Assembly: GCF_022271405.1 (NCBI RefSeq)
Contig: NZ_JAJNAL010000018.1
Span: 1 to 64,000 of the forward strand
Source of the DNA: Rhodopseudomonas infernalis
Lineage (GTDB): Bacteria; Pseudomonadota; Alphaproteobacteria; Rhizobiales; Xanthobacteraceae
Direction of reading: 5' to 3'
Length of the DNA stretch: 64,000 bases
The notes under the pieces are model-generated. The model was given only the letters and a program-made list of their open reading frames with translations. It did no database searches and was not told where the DNA came from. This document shows positions 1 through 12,993 of the stretch, piece after piece. A program made the translations under genes and the position numbers. Numbering within the stretch: the first letter of the stretch is position 1; each line of letters opens with the position of its first letter.

Positions 1-5
1 GTCGC

Positions 6-1118
6 TCACTCCAAACCCAGCGCCACCCGGAGGATATGGTCGCAATGCGCCTTCACGGTGTGGTGGGCCAGCACGTGGTCGCGCGCGGCCGTCGCCATGG
101 TGCGCAGCTTGTCCTTGTCGGCGAGTGCACCCAGCACGGCGCGCTCCAGTCCGCCGGGCTCGATGTCGTAATAGACGCCGTGCTGGCCCGCCAGCAGCGG
201 CGCGTAGCGCGCGATGGTCGGGTTGTTCATCACCGGCACCGCCTGCACCAGCGGCGCCTCGTAGTGGCGATAGCAGTCCCAGCCCATGCCTTCCGGCGAC
301 CACGCCAGCCAGGAATGCGACATCCGCTCCATGAAGGCATCGTAGGGTAGCCGCTCGGTCGGCTGGTCGATCCGCACCCCGGCGGCCCGCAGCCGCTCCA
401 GCTCGGCGAGCCCTGCGGCGCGCACGGTCGAGTTGCCGACGATGCCGCCGGAGAAGAACAGGTCGTGAGTCTTTTCCGGAAACGGCGCGTCGCGCCAGCG
501 GCTCTCGAATCGATATTGCGGCAGTGAGATCGGTCGCAGCCGCTCGATGCGTTGCTGCCATTTGGCGCTGCGCCGGTAGCGCAGCGTCGGCAGATGCGGG
601 TGCACCGTGCCGGCCAGCACCTGCCAATTGTCGGCCGGTAGCTCGCGTTTGAAATACGCCTTGGCCTTGTCGAGCAGGAACACGCTGCTCTTGGAGATCT
701 GGAACGAGTCGTCCATCTCGACCGCGACCAGCGGCACCGGCACGTCGAGCCAGCGCAGCATGCTGGGTCCGAACTGCCGCGTCAGCGCGGCCCACGGGTT
801 GGTCGGGGTGTAGAAGATGCCGCGCGCCCAGTAGCGCGGATGCCAGGGCGAATAGCGCAGGCTGTTGACCACGACGACATCATAGGCCCCGTCTCGCGCC
901 GCGCGCAGCTCGCGCCAGATCCGATCCGGCGTCGAGAAGCCGTCGAGCTTGCCGAAATCGTCGGTGAGCTTGGTCCAGGTCCACAGGCAGGTGGTCCGCT
1001 CGGGATACTGCAGCTTGAAATAGCCGCCGCCGATCTCGAGGATCCGGGCCTGCGAAAGATCCTTGCTGGTGGTCGGACGGTGGTCGGCGGGTTTGGGCGT
1101 TGCGGGATGATCGCTCAT
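6..1118 (-). CDS. Glycosyltransferase-like protein, 370 aa
   Basis: Not recognised with certainty. The C-terminal third contains an acidic-residue stretch (RHYEAPLVQAVPVMNNP) and a terminal segment with alternating small residues and charged helices, both of which resemble the nucleotide-sugar half of GT-B/exostosin-like glycosyltransferases. There is no signal peptide or membrane segment, so a cytoplasmic enzyme is likely. The frame is open further upstream (to 1469), but I chose the ATG at 1118 because translation before it is low-complexity and overlaps the divergent gene. The start has no strong Shine-Dalgarno. The gene is divergent from a UDP-glucuronate decarboxylase-like gene, so a shared role in making a xylose-containing surface glycan is a reasonable inference. 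Substrate unknown. Confidence 0.6.
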   Translation of the reverse strand: MSDHPATPKPADHRPTTSKDLSQARILEIGGGYFKLQYPERTTCLWTWTKLTDDFGKLDGFSTPDRIWRELRAARDGAYDVVVVNSLRYSPWHPRYWARGIFYTPTNPWAALTRQFGPSMLRWLDVPVPLVAVEMDDSFQISKSSVFLLDKAKAYFKRELPADNWQVLAGTVHPHLPTLRYRRSAKWQQRIERLRPISLPQYRFESRWRDAPFPEKTHDLFFSGGIVGNSTVRAAGLAELERLRAAGVRIDQPTERLPYDAFMERMSHSWLAWSPEGMGWDCYRHYEAPLVQAVPVMNNPTIARYAPLLAGQHGVYYDIEPGGLERAVLGALADKDKLRTMATAARDHVLAHHTVKAHCDHILRVALGLE

Positions 1119-1362
1119 GAAGGTGGGATCGCCTGCAGGCACGCTCGCCCTGAATTCGCGCGGATCGACGTGATCCCGCATCCGCGGCCGGCACGCATGC
1201 GCCGCTGGCCGGTTCGGCGCTTGCCTAGCATGGGGTTTCTTGCCATTCAATGCGGCGGAAAACGGCCGTCGCGACACGAGGGCGCGTGCATTTGACAGCC
1301 ATTCCGGCAGCCGTCCGCGAACGTGGACGCACCGGGACGAGGCTCCAGCCCAGGACTGCGCG

Positions 1363-2310
1363 ATGCGATTGTCTCGTCGAATTCTCGTCAGCGGCGGCGC
1401 CGGCTTCATCGGCTCGCATCTGTGCGACAAGCTGCTGGCCGAAGGCCATGAAGTGCTCTGCGTCGACAACTACTTCACCGGCTGGCGGCGCAACATCGAG
1501 CATCTGGTCGGTGCACCGCGCTTCGAGGTGATGCGCCACGACGTCACCTTCCCGCTCTATGTCGAAGTCGACGACATCTACAATCTCGCCTGCCCGGCCT
1601 CGCCGGTGCACTACCAGCACGATCCGGTGCAGACGCTGAAGACCAGCGTGCACGGCGCCATCAACATGCTGGGCCTCGCCAAGCGCACGCGCGCGAAGAT
1701 CTTTCAGGCCTCGACCAGCGAGGTGTACGGCGATCCGAACGTGCATCCGCAACCCGAGAGCTATTGGGGCCACGTCAATCCGCTCGGCATCCGTGCCTGC
1801 TACGACGAGGGCAAGCGCGCCGCCGAGACGCTGTTCTTCGACTACCACCGCCAGCACAAGGTGCGGATCAAGGTAGCGCGGATCTTCAACACCTACGGGC
1901 CGCGGATGCATCCGAACGACGGCCGCGTGGTGTCGAACTTCATCGTCCAGGCGCTGTCCGGCCAGGACATCACCATCTACGGAGACGGCAGCCAGACCCG
2001 CTCGTTCTGCTACGTCACCGACCTGCTCGACGGCTTCGCCAGGCTGATGGCGAGCGACGACGCGTTCATCGGTCCGGTCAATCTCGGCAACCCGGTCGAG
2101 TTCAGCATTCGGCAGCTCGCCGAGTTGGTGATCGAGTTGACCGATTCGAAATCCAGGATCGTCGCGCTGCCGCTGCCGTCCGACGATCCGCGGCAGCGCC
2201 AGCCGGATATCACGCTGGCGCGCAACGCGCTCGGCTGGGAGCCGAAGGTCGCGCTCGCCGACGGGTTGAAGGAGACGATCGTCTACTTCCGCACGCTGTT
2301 GGCGTCGTGA
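1363..2310 (+). CDS. UDP-glucuronate decarboxylase / NAD-dependent sugar epimerase (extended SDR), 315 aa
   Basis: Probably converts UDP-glucuronate to UDP-xylose in the cytoplasm using bound NAD+. The Rossmann motif GGAGFIG lies at residues 11-17. The catalytic STSE run is at 117-120 and the YxxxK pair is Y147/K151 ([10 protein letters not shown]), the arrangement typical of UXS enzymes. The R-x-F-x-Y-V motif ([10 protein letters not shown]) is also present. The length of about 315 aa fits soluble bacterial UXS. The ATG at 1363 is preceded by AGGA at a 7-nt spacing and puts the nucleotide-binding loop close to the N terminus; an upstream in-frame extension is rejected. The stop overlaps the GTG start of rppH by 4 nt, so the two are co-transcribed. 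Another UDP-sugar epimerase or dehydratase remains possible. Confidence 0.85.
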   Translation: MRLSRRILVSGGAGFIGSHLCDKLLAEGHEVLCVDNYFTGWRRNIEHLVGAPRFEVMRHDVTFPLYVEVDDIYNLACPASPVHYQHDPVQTLKTSVHGAINMLGLAKRTRAKIFQASTSEVYGDPNVHPQPESYWGHVNPLGIRACYDEGKRAAETLFFDYHRQHKVRIKVARIFNTYGPRMHPNDGRVVSNFIVQALSGQDITIYGDGSQTRSFCYVTDLLDGFARLMASDDAFIGPVNLGNPVEFSIRQLAELVIELTDSKSRIVALPLPSDDPRQRQPDITLARNALGWEPKVALADGLKETIVYFRTLLAS

Positions 2311-2816
2311 GCGAGCCGGCGCCCACCGAGTCCCCATTGTACCGGCGCAATGTCGGCATCGCGCTGTTTAACCCCGAGGGCCGCGTGCTGATTGGCCGCC
2401 GGTTTCGCGACGACGGTCCTGAGATCGTCCTGCCCGGCCTCGAATGGCAGATGCCGCAAGGCGGCATCGACGAAGGCGAGGTGCCGGAGGTCGCGGTGAT
2501 GCGCGAGCTGTGGGAGGAGACCGGCGTGCGGCACGCCGACATCCTCGGCGAAACGGACTGGATGAATTACGACTTCCCGCCTTACGACGGGCCGCCGCAT
2601 CGGCTCGGGATGTTTCGTGGCCAGCGGCAAAAGTGGTTCGCGCTGCGCTACACCGGCGACGAAAGCGAGATCGACCCGCTCGCGGTGCGCAACGACATGC
2701 CGCCGGAATTCGACGCCTGGCGCTGGGAGCGCCTCGACCGCGTCGCCGATCTGGTGGTGCCGTTCCGGCGCGACGTCTACCGCGAAGTGGCGCGGAGTTT
2801 TGCGCGGTTCGTGTGA
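2307..2816 (+). CDS. rppH: RNA pyrophosphohydrolase (Nudix), 169 aa
   Basis: RppH/NudH removes pyrophosphate from 5'-triphosphorylated RNAs and so starts RNase E-dependent mRNA decay; it also hydrolyses dinucleoside polyphosphates. A complete Nudix box is visible from G52 to V74 (G-x5-E58-x7-R66-E67-L-x-E70-E71-x-G-V). The N-terminal YRRNVGI and the motif WQMPQGGID are characteristic of the RppH branch. Translation probably starts at a GTG that overlaps the upstream TGA (GTGA), indicating translational coupling to the sugar epimerase gene. Length is normal for the family. A class A palindromic repeat follows directly downstream. Confidence 0.92.
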   Translation: MSEPAPTESPLYRRNVGIALFNPEGRVLIGRRFRDDGPEIVLPGLEWQMPQGGIDEGEVPEVAVMRELWEETGVRHADILGETDWMNYDFPPYDGPPHRLGMFRGQRQKWFALRYTGDESEIDPLAVRNDMPPEFDAWRWERLDRVADLVVPFRRDVYREVARSFARFV

Positions 2817-2828
2817 CCCATCTCCCCC

Positions 2829-2942
2829 GTCATTCCGGGGCGCTTGCGTAGCAAGCGAACCCGGAATCCCGAGCTGGTGAGCAATCGTTTCCACAACCTC
2901 CGGATTCCGGGTTCGCGGGCTTCGCCCGCGCCCCGGAATGAC
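2829..2942. repeat. Class A palindromic intergenic repeat, copy 1
   Basis: The outer arms GTCATTCCGGGGCGC and GCGCCCCGGAATGAC are exact inverted repeats. A second inverted pair, ACCCGGAATC / GATTCCGGGT, lies inside. The element sits between the convergent genes rppH and atpC. The same arms recur at 53122 and 61122. Confidence 0.85.
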
Positions 2943-3003
2943 ATGGCTTGGGCCCCAGGCAGTGATTTAGTTCAGCACCGCAAAGCGAACACCGGCCCGC
3001 GGC

Positions 3004-3411
3004 TCAGTGCATCGCGGTGGTGTTGAGCTGGTGCTGGATGCTCTTGTAGTGATCCAGCCGCTCGATCGAGCGGTCGAGTTCGTCGCCGACCTTGCCGGGG
3101 AGCTGCTGCTCCATGGTGGTGATGGTCTCGGCAAAGCCCTGCAGGTCCATCTCGGTCGCCGCGGTGGCGACGTCGGCCAGCACGGTCAGACCCTTCTCGG
3201 ACACTTCGGCGATGCCGCCCAGCACCACGATCTTGCGCTGGCTGCCGCCGGCCGTCACCGTCAGGATGCCGGGACGGATCGTCGCCACCACCGGCGCGTG
3301 GCCGGCGAGCACGCCGAAATCACCCTCGGTGCCCGGGATGTCGACCTGATCGACCTCGCCGGAGAAGGCGACCATTTCGGGCGAAACCAGATCGAAGTGG
3401 AAGGTGGCCAT
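3004..3411 (-). CDS. atpC: ATP synthase F1 subunit epsilon, 135 aa
   Basis: Epsilon subunit of the F1 sector. It couples the gamma shaft to the c-ring and can inhibit ATP hydrolysis. The sequence begins [12 protein letters not shown] and contains the beta-barrel signature [15 protein letters not shown] (about residues 28-42), followed by a helical C-terminal segment that ends in a low-complexity tail. Normal length. It is the last gene of the atpHAGDC operon and is separated from atpD by about 95 nt holding a heptamer-repeat hairpin that could set its expression relative to the other subunits. Confidence 0.96.
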   Translation of the reverse strand: MATFHFDLVSPEMVAFSGEVDQVDIPGTEGDFGVLAGHAPVVATIRPGILTVTAGGSQRKIVVLGGIAEVSEKGLTVLADVATAATEMDLQGFAETITTMEQQLPGKVGDELDRSIERLDHYKSIQHQLNTTAMH

Positions 3412-3423
3412 TGGAAGTACCTG

Positions 3424-3501
3424 CGAATAGCGAATAGCGAATGGCGAATGGCGAGGGAGCAGCGGCGGCGAGACTATTCGCTATTCGCTACTCCCTATTC
3501 G
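3424..3501. repeat. Tandem heptamers in inverted orientation (hairpin) between atpD and atpC
   Basis: The left arm is four consecutive 7-mers at 3424-3451: CGAATAG, CGAATAG, CGAATGG, CGAATGG. The right arm at 3474-3501 is CTATTCG, CTATTCG, CTACTCC, CTATTCG, the reverse complement of the same unit. In the atp mRNA this would fold into a long stem starting about 6 nt after the atpD stop codon. Confidence 0.85.
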
Positions 3502-3506
3502 CTCTC

Positions 3507-5883
<2,377 letters not shown>

Positions 5884-5936
5884 TCTCAGTCCACCCCGAC
5901 GATCAGATCGACAATCCGACCGCAAACCTCACATTC

Positions 5937-6018
5937 GTCATGCCCGGGCTCACCCCGGGCATCCACGATTTTGAAATCTCGCGCACAAGATGCGGATGGC
6001 CGGCTTACGCCGGCCACG
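5937..6018. repeat. Class C palindromic repeat, divergent copy, inside the atp operon
   Basis: Contains GTCATGCCCGGGCT(cac)CCCGGGCAT at its left end and GGATGGCCGGCTTACGCCGGCCA at its right end: two adjacent small hairpins with the general layout of the class C repeats at 42716, 54323 and 57412. It occupies most of the atpA-atpG gap. Confidence 0.6.
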
Positions 6019-6025
6019 ACCGCTC

Positions 6026-8118
<2,093 letters not shown>

Positions 8119-8720
8119 AGACGCGCTCTTTTGTGCTGTCAAATTGCCAAGAGACAAACCGTCGCCAAGTCGCGGCGCCCCGATTTAAGCCCTTGGAATT
8201 CAAGCTGGACTTGGATTTTGGACCGGCACGACGGAGCCGGCGACCTTTAAAATCGCGGCTTTGCTAACATAGCGCGCGCACGCGTGCAACATGACGCACC
8301 ACGTCCGGACGGTCTGTCGCATTTCTTCTTTGCGGCAACGCCGCGCGGCGGAATTCGGCGCGAGCCTCCCGCCCGCCGCTCCGGCCTCCCGGCGCCGGCT
8401 CCAAAGCCGTTGCAGAGGCCCACCGGTGCCTGCCAGCGCCTCCATCAAGTCTTGCGCTCGACTTGGCGAACCAAAGGTTGGCCCTAATAAAGACTTACGC
8501 CTTTAGTATTCGAGTGTATCCGAAAGCCGTAGTAAGAATTTCCGCGTAACGCAATGCTGGGCTTTTTGATCCGGCTCATCGCTTCAAAGTTTATTTCAGC
8601 GGAGAAACGATTCGATCGTTCGTCAACATCTTGCCTCATTACGCAGCGAACGCTCCACCATCGTAAATGGGACGGGGGTTCCACTTACCGCACGTGTGGT
8701 AATACTGAGGGCTTACATTA
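8119..8720. other. Divergent intergenic region, atpH / rlpA-like gene (about 600 bp)
   Basis: No convincing gene. The right half (8480-8720) is clearly more AT-rich than the surroundings and must hold the plus-strand promoter of the rlpA-like gene. An imperfect inverted repeat TAATAAAG / CTTTAGTA lies at 8485-8492 and 8501-8508. The minus-strand promoter of the ATP synthase operon must lie in the left half. Short open frames here lack Shine-Dalgarno sites and coding character. Confidence 0.5.
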
Positions 8721-9227
8721 ATGACTAATACGAAGAAGTCTCCGCCGGGACTCGTAACCCGGCCGCGTACGGCGGTTGCCTTGATCGCCGCCACTGTCCT
8801 GATCAGCGGGGCTATCACCAGCGAAGCCTCGGCGCGCTCGAAGCGCCATCATCACCACCACAGCCACAGCCACAGCCATCATCACCGCCATCACGCCCAG
8901 ACCGATTGGCGCGACGCCAATGCGTCGCTTGCCTCGAACGGCGGCGGCCGCAGCTTCTCCGGGATGGCGTCGTATTACGGCAACGAGTCCGGCAGCCGCA
9001 CCGCCTCGGGTCAGCGCTTCAATGCCGGCGCCATGACTGCCGCCCACCGCAGCCTGCCGTTCGGCACCAAGCTGCGCGTCACCCATGGCGGCCGCAGCGT
9101 CGTCGTCACCATCAATGATCGCGGGCCGTTCATTCGTGGCCGAGTGCTCGATCTGTCGACCGGCGCGGCGCGCGCGATCGGTCTCACCAGCCGCGGGGTC
9201 GGCCGTGTGGTTGCGGAAGTGATGTAA
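8721..9227 (+). CDS. RlpA-like septal-ring protein with a His-rich N-terminal tract, 168 aa
   Basis: Exported double-psi beta-barrel protein of the RlpA family, likely peptidoglycan-associated (some members are lytic transglycosylases). Residues 1-39 form a signal peptide. Residues 43-58 are almost pure His/Ser. The RlpA domain starts at about residue 79 with the hallmarks GMASYYG, TASGQRFN, AHRSLPFGT and VTINDRGPF. There is no lipobox cysteine and no SPOR domain, so this is a short periplasmic form. Followed by a strong intrinsic terminator, so it is monocistronic. Metal binding by the His tract is plausible but unproven. Confidence 0.88.
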   Translation: MTNTKKSPPGLVTRPRTAVALIAATVLISGAITSEASARSKRHHHHHSHSHSHHHRHHAQTDWRDANASLASNGGGRSFSGMASYYGNESGSRTASGQRFNAGAMTAAHRSLPFGTKLRVTHGGRSVVVTINDRGPFIRGRVLDLSTGAARAIGLTSRGVGRVVAEVM

Positions 9228-9307
9228 CCGCAGAGCGGTCCGCTTCCTCTCTTTAGAAAAACATATCGAGTCCGAATGGCCGCGATCCGTCGCGCGCCCA
9301 ATCTGCG

Positions 9308-9342
9308 GCCTGCCGTCAGCCCGACGGCAGGCTTTCTTTTTG
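9308..9342 (+). terminator. Intrinsic terminator of the rlpA-like gene
   Basis: Perfect 10-bp stem GCCTGCCGTC / GACGGCAGGC (9308-9317 and 9323-9332) with a 5-nt loop, followed by TTTCTTTTTG on the plus strand. Confidence 0.88.
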
Positions 9343-9440
9343 CGCGTCGGGCGAGTGTGCCTGCGCGACGTGCGCATCGGCTGCACGTGAGTAACGCACC
9401 AACCACCGCAAGGTTTCGGCCGATCACGGATCGAACAAGA

Positions 9441-11648
9441 CTACAGGAAGCTTTGCGGATCGACGTCGACTTCGAGCTTGAGATTTCCCTTGGTCTTCGG
9501 TGCCTGCGCCAGCCATGAGCGCAAATAGTTCGACAGATCGAACGATCGCACCGATTTCACCAGCAGCCGGAATCGATAGCGCCCCTTGATCACCGCGAGC
9601 GGCGCCTCGGCGGGGCCGAGCACCTGGACGCGCTCGTCGACCGGCGCGCAGCCCGCGAGCTTGCGGGCGAAGCCTTCGGCGGTCGGCCGGTCGCCGGCCG
9701 AAATGATCAGGCTGGCGAGTCGGCCGAACGGCGGATACAGCGTGCGCTCGCGGAGATCGATTTCGCTGGCGTAGAAGGCCTCGCGATCGGACGCGACCAG
9801 CGCCTTCATCACCGGATGCTCCGGCTGATGGGTCTGCAGGAAGCCGACGCCGCGGCCCTGCTCGCGGCCCGCGCGGCCGATCACCTGATTGAGCAACTGA
9901 AAGGTGCGCTCGGCGGCGCGCGGATCGCCGTTGCTGAGGCCCAAATCCGCATCGACCACGCCGACCAGATTGAGCCGCGGAAAATTGTGGCCCTTGGCGA
10001 CCAGCTGGGTGCCGATGATGATGTCGACGCGGCCCTCGGCGATGTCGTTGAGCTCGCTCCGCATCGCCTCGATCGAGGTGATCAGGTCGCTCGACAGCAC
10101 CATGGTGCGCGCATTCGGAAACAGGCTCGCCGCTTCTTCTTGCAGCCGCTCGACGCCGGGTCCGACCGCGACCAAAGATTCCTCGGCTCCGCAATGCGGG
10201 CACTGATGCGGCCGAGGCATCGAGAAGCCGCAGTGATGGCAGACCAGCCGCTGCCGGAAGCGATGGTCGACCAGCCAGGCGTCGCAGATCGTGCAGGCGA
10301 AGCGATGGCCGCAGGCCCGGCACAGCGTCAGCGGCGCATAGCCGCGCCGGTTGAGAAACAGCAGCGCCTGCTCTTTGCGCTCGATGGCGTGGCTGATCTG
10401 CTCGGCCAGCACCGGCGAGACGAAGCGGCCGCGCGGCGGCGGTGCGCGCCGCAGATCGATCGCCTCGATCTGCGGCATGTGCTGGCCGCCGAATCGCGAC
10501 GGCAGCGGAATCCGCTGGTAGCGGCCCTTGCGGGCATTGACCTCGGTCTCCACCGACGGCGTTGCGGAGGCCAGCACGATCGGAATCTTGGCGATGCTCG
10601 CCCGCACCACCGCCATGTCGCGGGCGTGATAATGCGCGCCGTCTTCCTGCTTGTAGGCCTGGTCGTGCTCCTCATCGACGATGATCAGGCCGAGATCGGC
10701 GTAAGGCAGAAACAGCGCCGAGCGGGCACCGACCACGACGCGTGCCTCGCCGGCCGCGATCGCCGCCCAGTTGCGGGCGCGGGTGCGCGGCGTCAGTTCG
10801 GAGTGCCATTCGAGCGGCCGCACGCCGAAGCGCAGCGCGAAGCGGTCGAGGAATTGCCCGGTCAGCGCAATCTCGGGCATCAGGATCAGGGTCTGACGGC
10901 CCTGCCGAATCACATCTGCGACGGCTTCGAAATACACTTCGGTCTTGCCGGAGCCGGTGACGCCGTCGAGCAGCGCCGCCCGGAAGCCGCCGCCCGCTTT
11001 GACCAGTTCGCGCATGGTCTCGGCAGCTTGCGCCTGATCGGGCGAAAAATCCGCCGGCGCGAAATCCGGATCGGGCAGCGGCGCCGCCGGCTCGCGCGGC
11101 ATCGCTTCGACGTGCAGGGTGCCTTCGTCGACCAGGCCGTCGATCACGCCGGGGCTGACGCCCGCTTCCCTGGCGACGTCGGATTTGCCGTGCAGCAAGC
11201 CGTCAGACAGGATCTCGATCAGCCGCCGCCGTGCCGACGTCATCCGCTGCGGCGGCGGTCCCACCAGCCGCACGCCCATCCGCTGACGTTCGGGACCGAG
11301 CTCGCCCATCCGCAGCGTCATCCGCAGCACCTGGCCGCGCGGCGACAGCGTGTAATTGGCGACCCAGTCGACCATCCGCCGCAGCTCTTCGCGCAGCGGC
11401 GGGATGTCGAGCTTTTCGGAGACGTCCTTGAGCCGGTTGTGCAGCCGCGGGTCGGGATTGGGATTCTCGGCCCACACTACGCCCAGCACCTCGCGCGGCC
11501 CGAGCGGCACGCCGACGACATCGCCCGGCTTCAGCTCGAGCCCGCGCGGCACCCGGTACGAATAGGCCTGATCGACCGCGACCGGCACCTGCACGTCGAC
11601 AACGCGCATCGCCGAAGGCGAGGCCGGGCTGGTTCGGGAGTCGTCCAT
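9441..11648 (-). CDS. priA: Primosomal replication protein N' (PriA helicase), 735 aa
   Basis: 3'-to-5' helicase that recognises forked DNA and restarts stalled replication by loading the replicative helicase. An N-terminal fork-binding domain precedes the helicase core: Walker A GVTGSGKT at 229-236 and the DEEHD Walker B box (motif II) further on. The paired zinc-binding cysteine clusters CRACGHRFAC, CDAW, CHHCGF and CPHCG follow. The C-terminal helicase and PriA domains (QMVAKGHNFP-like: QLVAKGHNFPRL) are complete. Normal length. The gene is divergent from xerC; a class B repeat sits in the divergent gap. Confidence 0.96.
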   Translation of the reverse strand: MDDSRTSPASPSAMRVVDVQVPVAVDQAYSYRVPRGLELKPGDVVGVPLGPREVLGVVWAENPNPDPRLHNRLKDVSEKLDIPPLREELRRMVDWVANYTLSPRGQVLRMTLRMGELGPERQRMGVRLVGPPPQRMTSARRRLIEILSDGLLHGKSDVAREAGVSPGVIDGLVDEGTLHVEAMPREPAAPLPDPDFAPADFSPDQAQAAETMRELVKAGGGFRAALLDGVTGSGKTEVYFEAVADVIRQGRQTLILMPEIALTGQFLDRFALRFGVRPLEWHSELTPRTRARNWAAIAAGEARVVVGARSALFLPYADLGLIIVDEEHDQAYKQEDGAHYHARDMAVVRASIAKIPIVLASATPSVETEVNARKGRYQRIPLPSRFGGQHMPQIEAIDLRRAPPPRGRFVSPVLAEQISHAIERKEQALLFLNRRGYAPLTLCRACGHRFACTICDAWLVDHRFRQRLVCHHCGFSMPRPHQCPHCGAEESLVAVGPGVERLQEEAASLFPNARTMVLSSDLITSIEAMRSELNDIAEGRVDIIIGTQLVAKGHNFPRLNLVGVVDADLGLSNGDPRAAERTFQLLNQVIGRAGREQGRGVGFLQTHQPEHPVMKALVASDREAFYASEIDLRERTLYPPFGRLASLIISAGDRPTAEGFARKLAGCAPVDERVQVLGPAEAPLAVIKGRYRFRLLVKSVRSFDLSNYLRSWLAQAPKTKGNLKLEVDVDPQSFL

Positions 11649-11721
11649 CGCCCCGGTGTGACGCCAAAGCCGGCTTTCATCAATGGGAAAGGAAATCGGC
11701 TATGATCGGCCACGACCTCCG

Positions 11722-11837
11722 CGTCATTGCGAGGAGCTAAGCGACGAAGCAATCCAGCTCCGTGCACTGCGCTGGATTGCTTCGCGGAGCCTGTCATCGG
11801 GCGGCGCTTTGCGCCGACCCGTTGGCTCGCAATGACG
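11722..11837. repeat. Class B palindromic repeat, copy 1
   Basis: The ends CGTCATTGCGAG...GCTCGCAATGACG are inverted. The inner pair AAGCAATCCAG / CTGGATTGCTTCG forms a second stem. Located in the divergent priA/xerC gap. Related copies lie at 28098, 42831 and 49420. Confidence 0.85.
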
Positions 11838-11877
11838 GAGAGGCTCCCGTTTCAATCGGCATTCACATAAGCACCAC

Positions 11878-12849
11878 ATGGCCAAAGCACAGCCTGCCCC
11901 CGCCCCGATCGATCTCGACTGCGCGGCCGCTGACCTCAATGCGGAGTTCACCCGCTGGCTGGCGCATCTGCGTGCCGAGCGGCGGCTGTCCGGCAAGACG
12001 CTGGAGGCCTATGCGCGTGACCTGCGGCAGTTTCTGCTGTTTCTCTCCGGCCATTGGGGCGGCGAAGTCACGCTCGGCCGGTTCGCGCGGCTGGAGGCGA
12101 CCGACGTGCGCGCCTTCATGGCGGCGCGGCGGGCCGATGCGATTGCCGGCCGCTCGCTGATGCGGGCGCTGGCGGGGCTGCGCTCGTTCGGCCGTTTCCT
12201 CGAACGCGAGGGCAAGGGCCGGGTCGGCGCGCTGGCGGCGGTGCGGGCGCCGAAGATCAAGAAGAGCCTGCCGAAGCCGATCCAGATCGCCGCCGCCAAG
12301 CGGCTGGCCGACGCCGATGAACGCGCCGGCGAGGATCGCGAAACCTGGGTGCTGATTCGCGACGCCGCCGTGATGGCGCTGCTGTACGGCTCCGGCCTGC
12401 GTATCTCCGAAGCGCTCGGGCTGAAGCGCCGCGACGTGCCGGCGCCCGGCAAGGGCGATACGCTGATCGTGCTCGGCAAAGGCAACAAGACCCGGATGGT
12501 GCCGGTGCTGCCGAGCGTGCTGGCGCAGATCGCCGACTACGCGGCCGCCTGCCCGCACCCGCTGCCGCCGGACGGCCCGATGTTCCTCGGCGCCCGTGGC
12601 GGGCCGCTCAGTCCCCGCATCATTCAGTTGGCGATGGAGCGGCTGCGCGGCGCGTTCGGGCTGCCGGATTCAGCCACCCCGCATGCGCTGCGCCACTCCT
12701 TCGCAACGCATCTGCTCACCCGCGGCGGCGATCTGCGCGCCATTCAGGAATTGCTCGGCCACGCCTCGCTGTCGACGACGCAGGTCTATACCGGCATCGA
12801 CACTGAACGGCTGCTCGACGTCTATGCCAGCGCTCACCCGCGCGCTTAG
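11878..12849 (+). CDS. xerC: Tyrosine recombinase XerC, 323 aa
   Basis: Site-specific recombinase that acts with XerD at dif to resolve chromosome dimers. The N-terminal SAM-like core-binding domain (residues about 20-120) is followed by the catalytic domain. The catalytic residues are recognisable: Arg in SGLRISEAL, Lys in LGKGNKTRMVP, the HALRHSFATHLL box (H-x-x-R), the His of LLGHASLS, and the nucleophile Tyr at about 304 in TTQVYTGID. Length is slightly above the usual 300, explained by extra N-terminal residues. The ATG at 11878 is the only reasonable start. XerC rather than XerD is inferred from general similarity and the neighbour priA. Confidence 0.85.
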   Translation: MAKAQPAPAPIDLDCAAADLNAEFTRWLAHLRAERRLSGKTLEAYARDLRQFLLFLSGHWGGEVTLGRFARLEATDVRAFMAARRADAIAGRSLMRALAGLRSFGRFLEREGKGRVGALAAVRAPKIKKSLPKPIQIAAAKRLADADERAGEDRETWVLIRDAAVMALLYGSGLRISEALGLKRRDVPAPGKGDTLIVLGKGNKTRMVPVLPSVLAQIADYAAACPHPLPPDGPMFLGARGGPLSPRIIQLAMERLRGAFGLPDSATPHALRHSFATHLLTRGGDLRAIQELLGHASLSTTQVYTGIDTERLLDVYASAHPRA

Positions 12850-12993
12850 GATGCCTCGGGTGAAAAGCGCAGGCGAAGGTGTTAGCAGCCCATCGCCGGG
12901 CTTGACCCGCTCTGCCTTCCAACTGACAAGTTCCTGATCTGATGATCACCAGCCCCGCATCGGGGCATGACGAATCGATGACAGGAGATACGC

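Noticed and set aside
3424-3501. Possible short CRISPR array
   Set aside because: Units are 7 bp, directly abutting and inverted in two halves; there are no spacers and no cas genes.
8484-8684. 66-codon minus-strand frame in the atpH-rlpA gap
   Set aside because: AT-rich promoter-like region, no ribosome site, no recognisable protein character.
8841-8900. Hexahistidine-like tract as vector contamination
   Set aside because: It is embedded in a native signal-peptide/RlpA gene with normal flanks and is interspersed with Ser and Arg.
12890-12970. Possible further class C repeat between xerC and the DUF4337 gene
   Set aside because: Only fragments of the motif (CCGGGCTTGACCC and CGGGGCATGACG) are present and the inverted pairing is poor; likely a decayed remnant, not counted.
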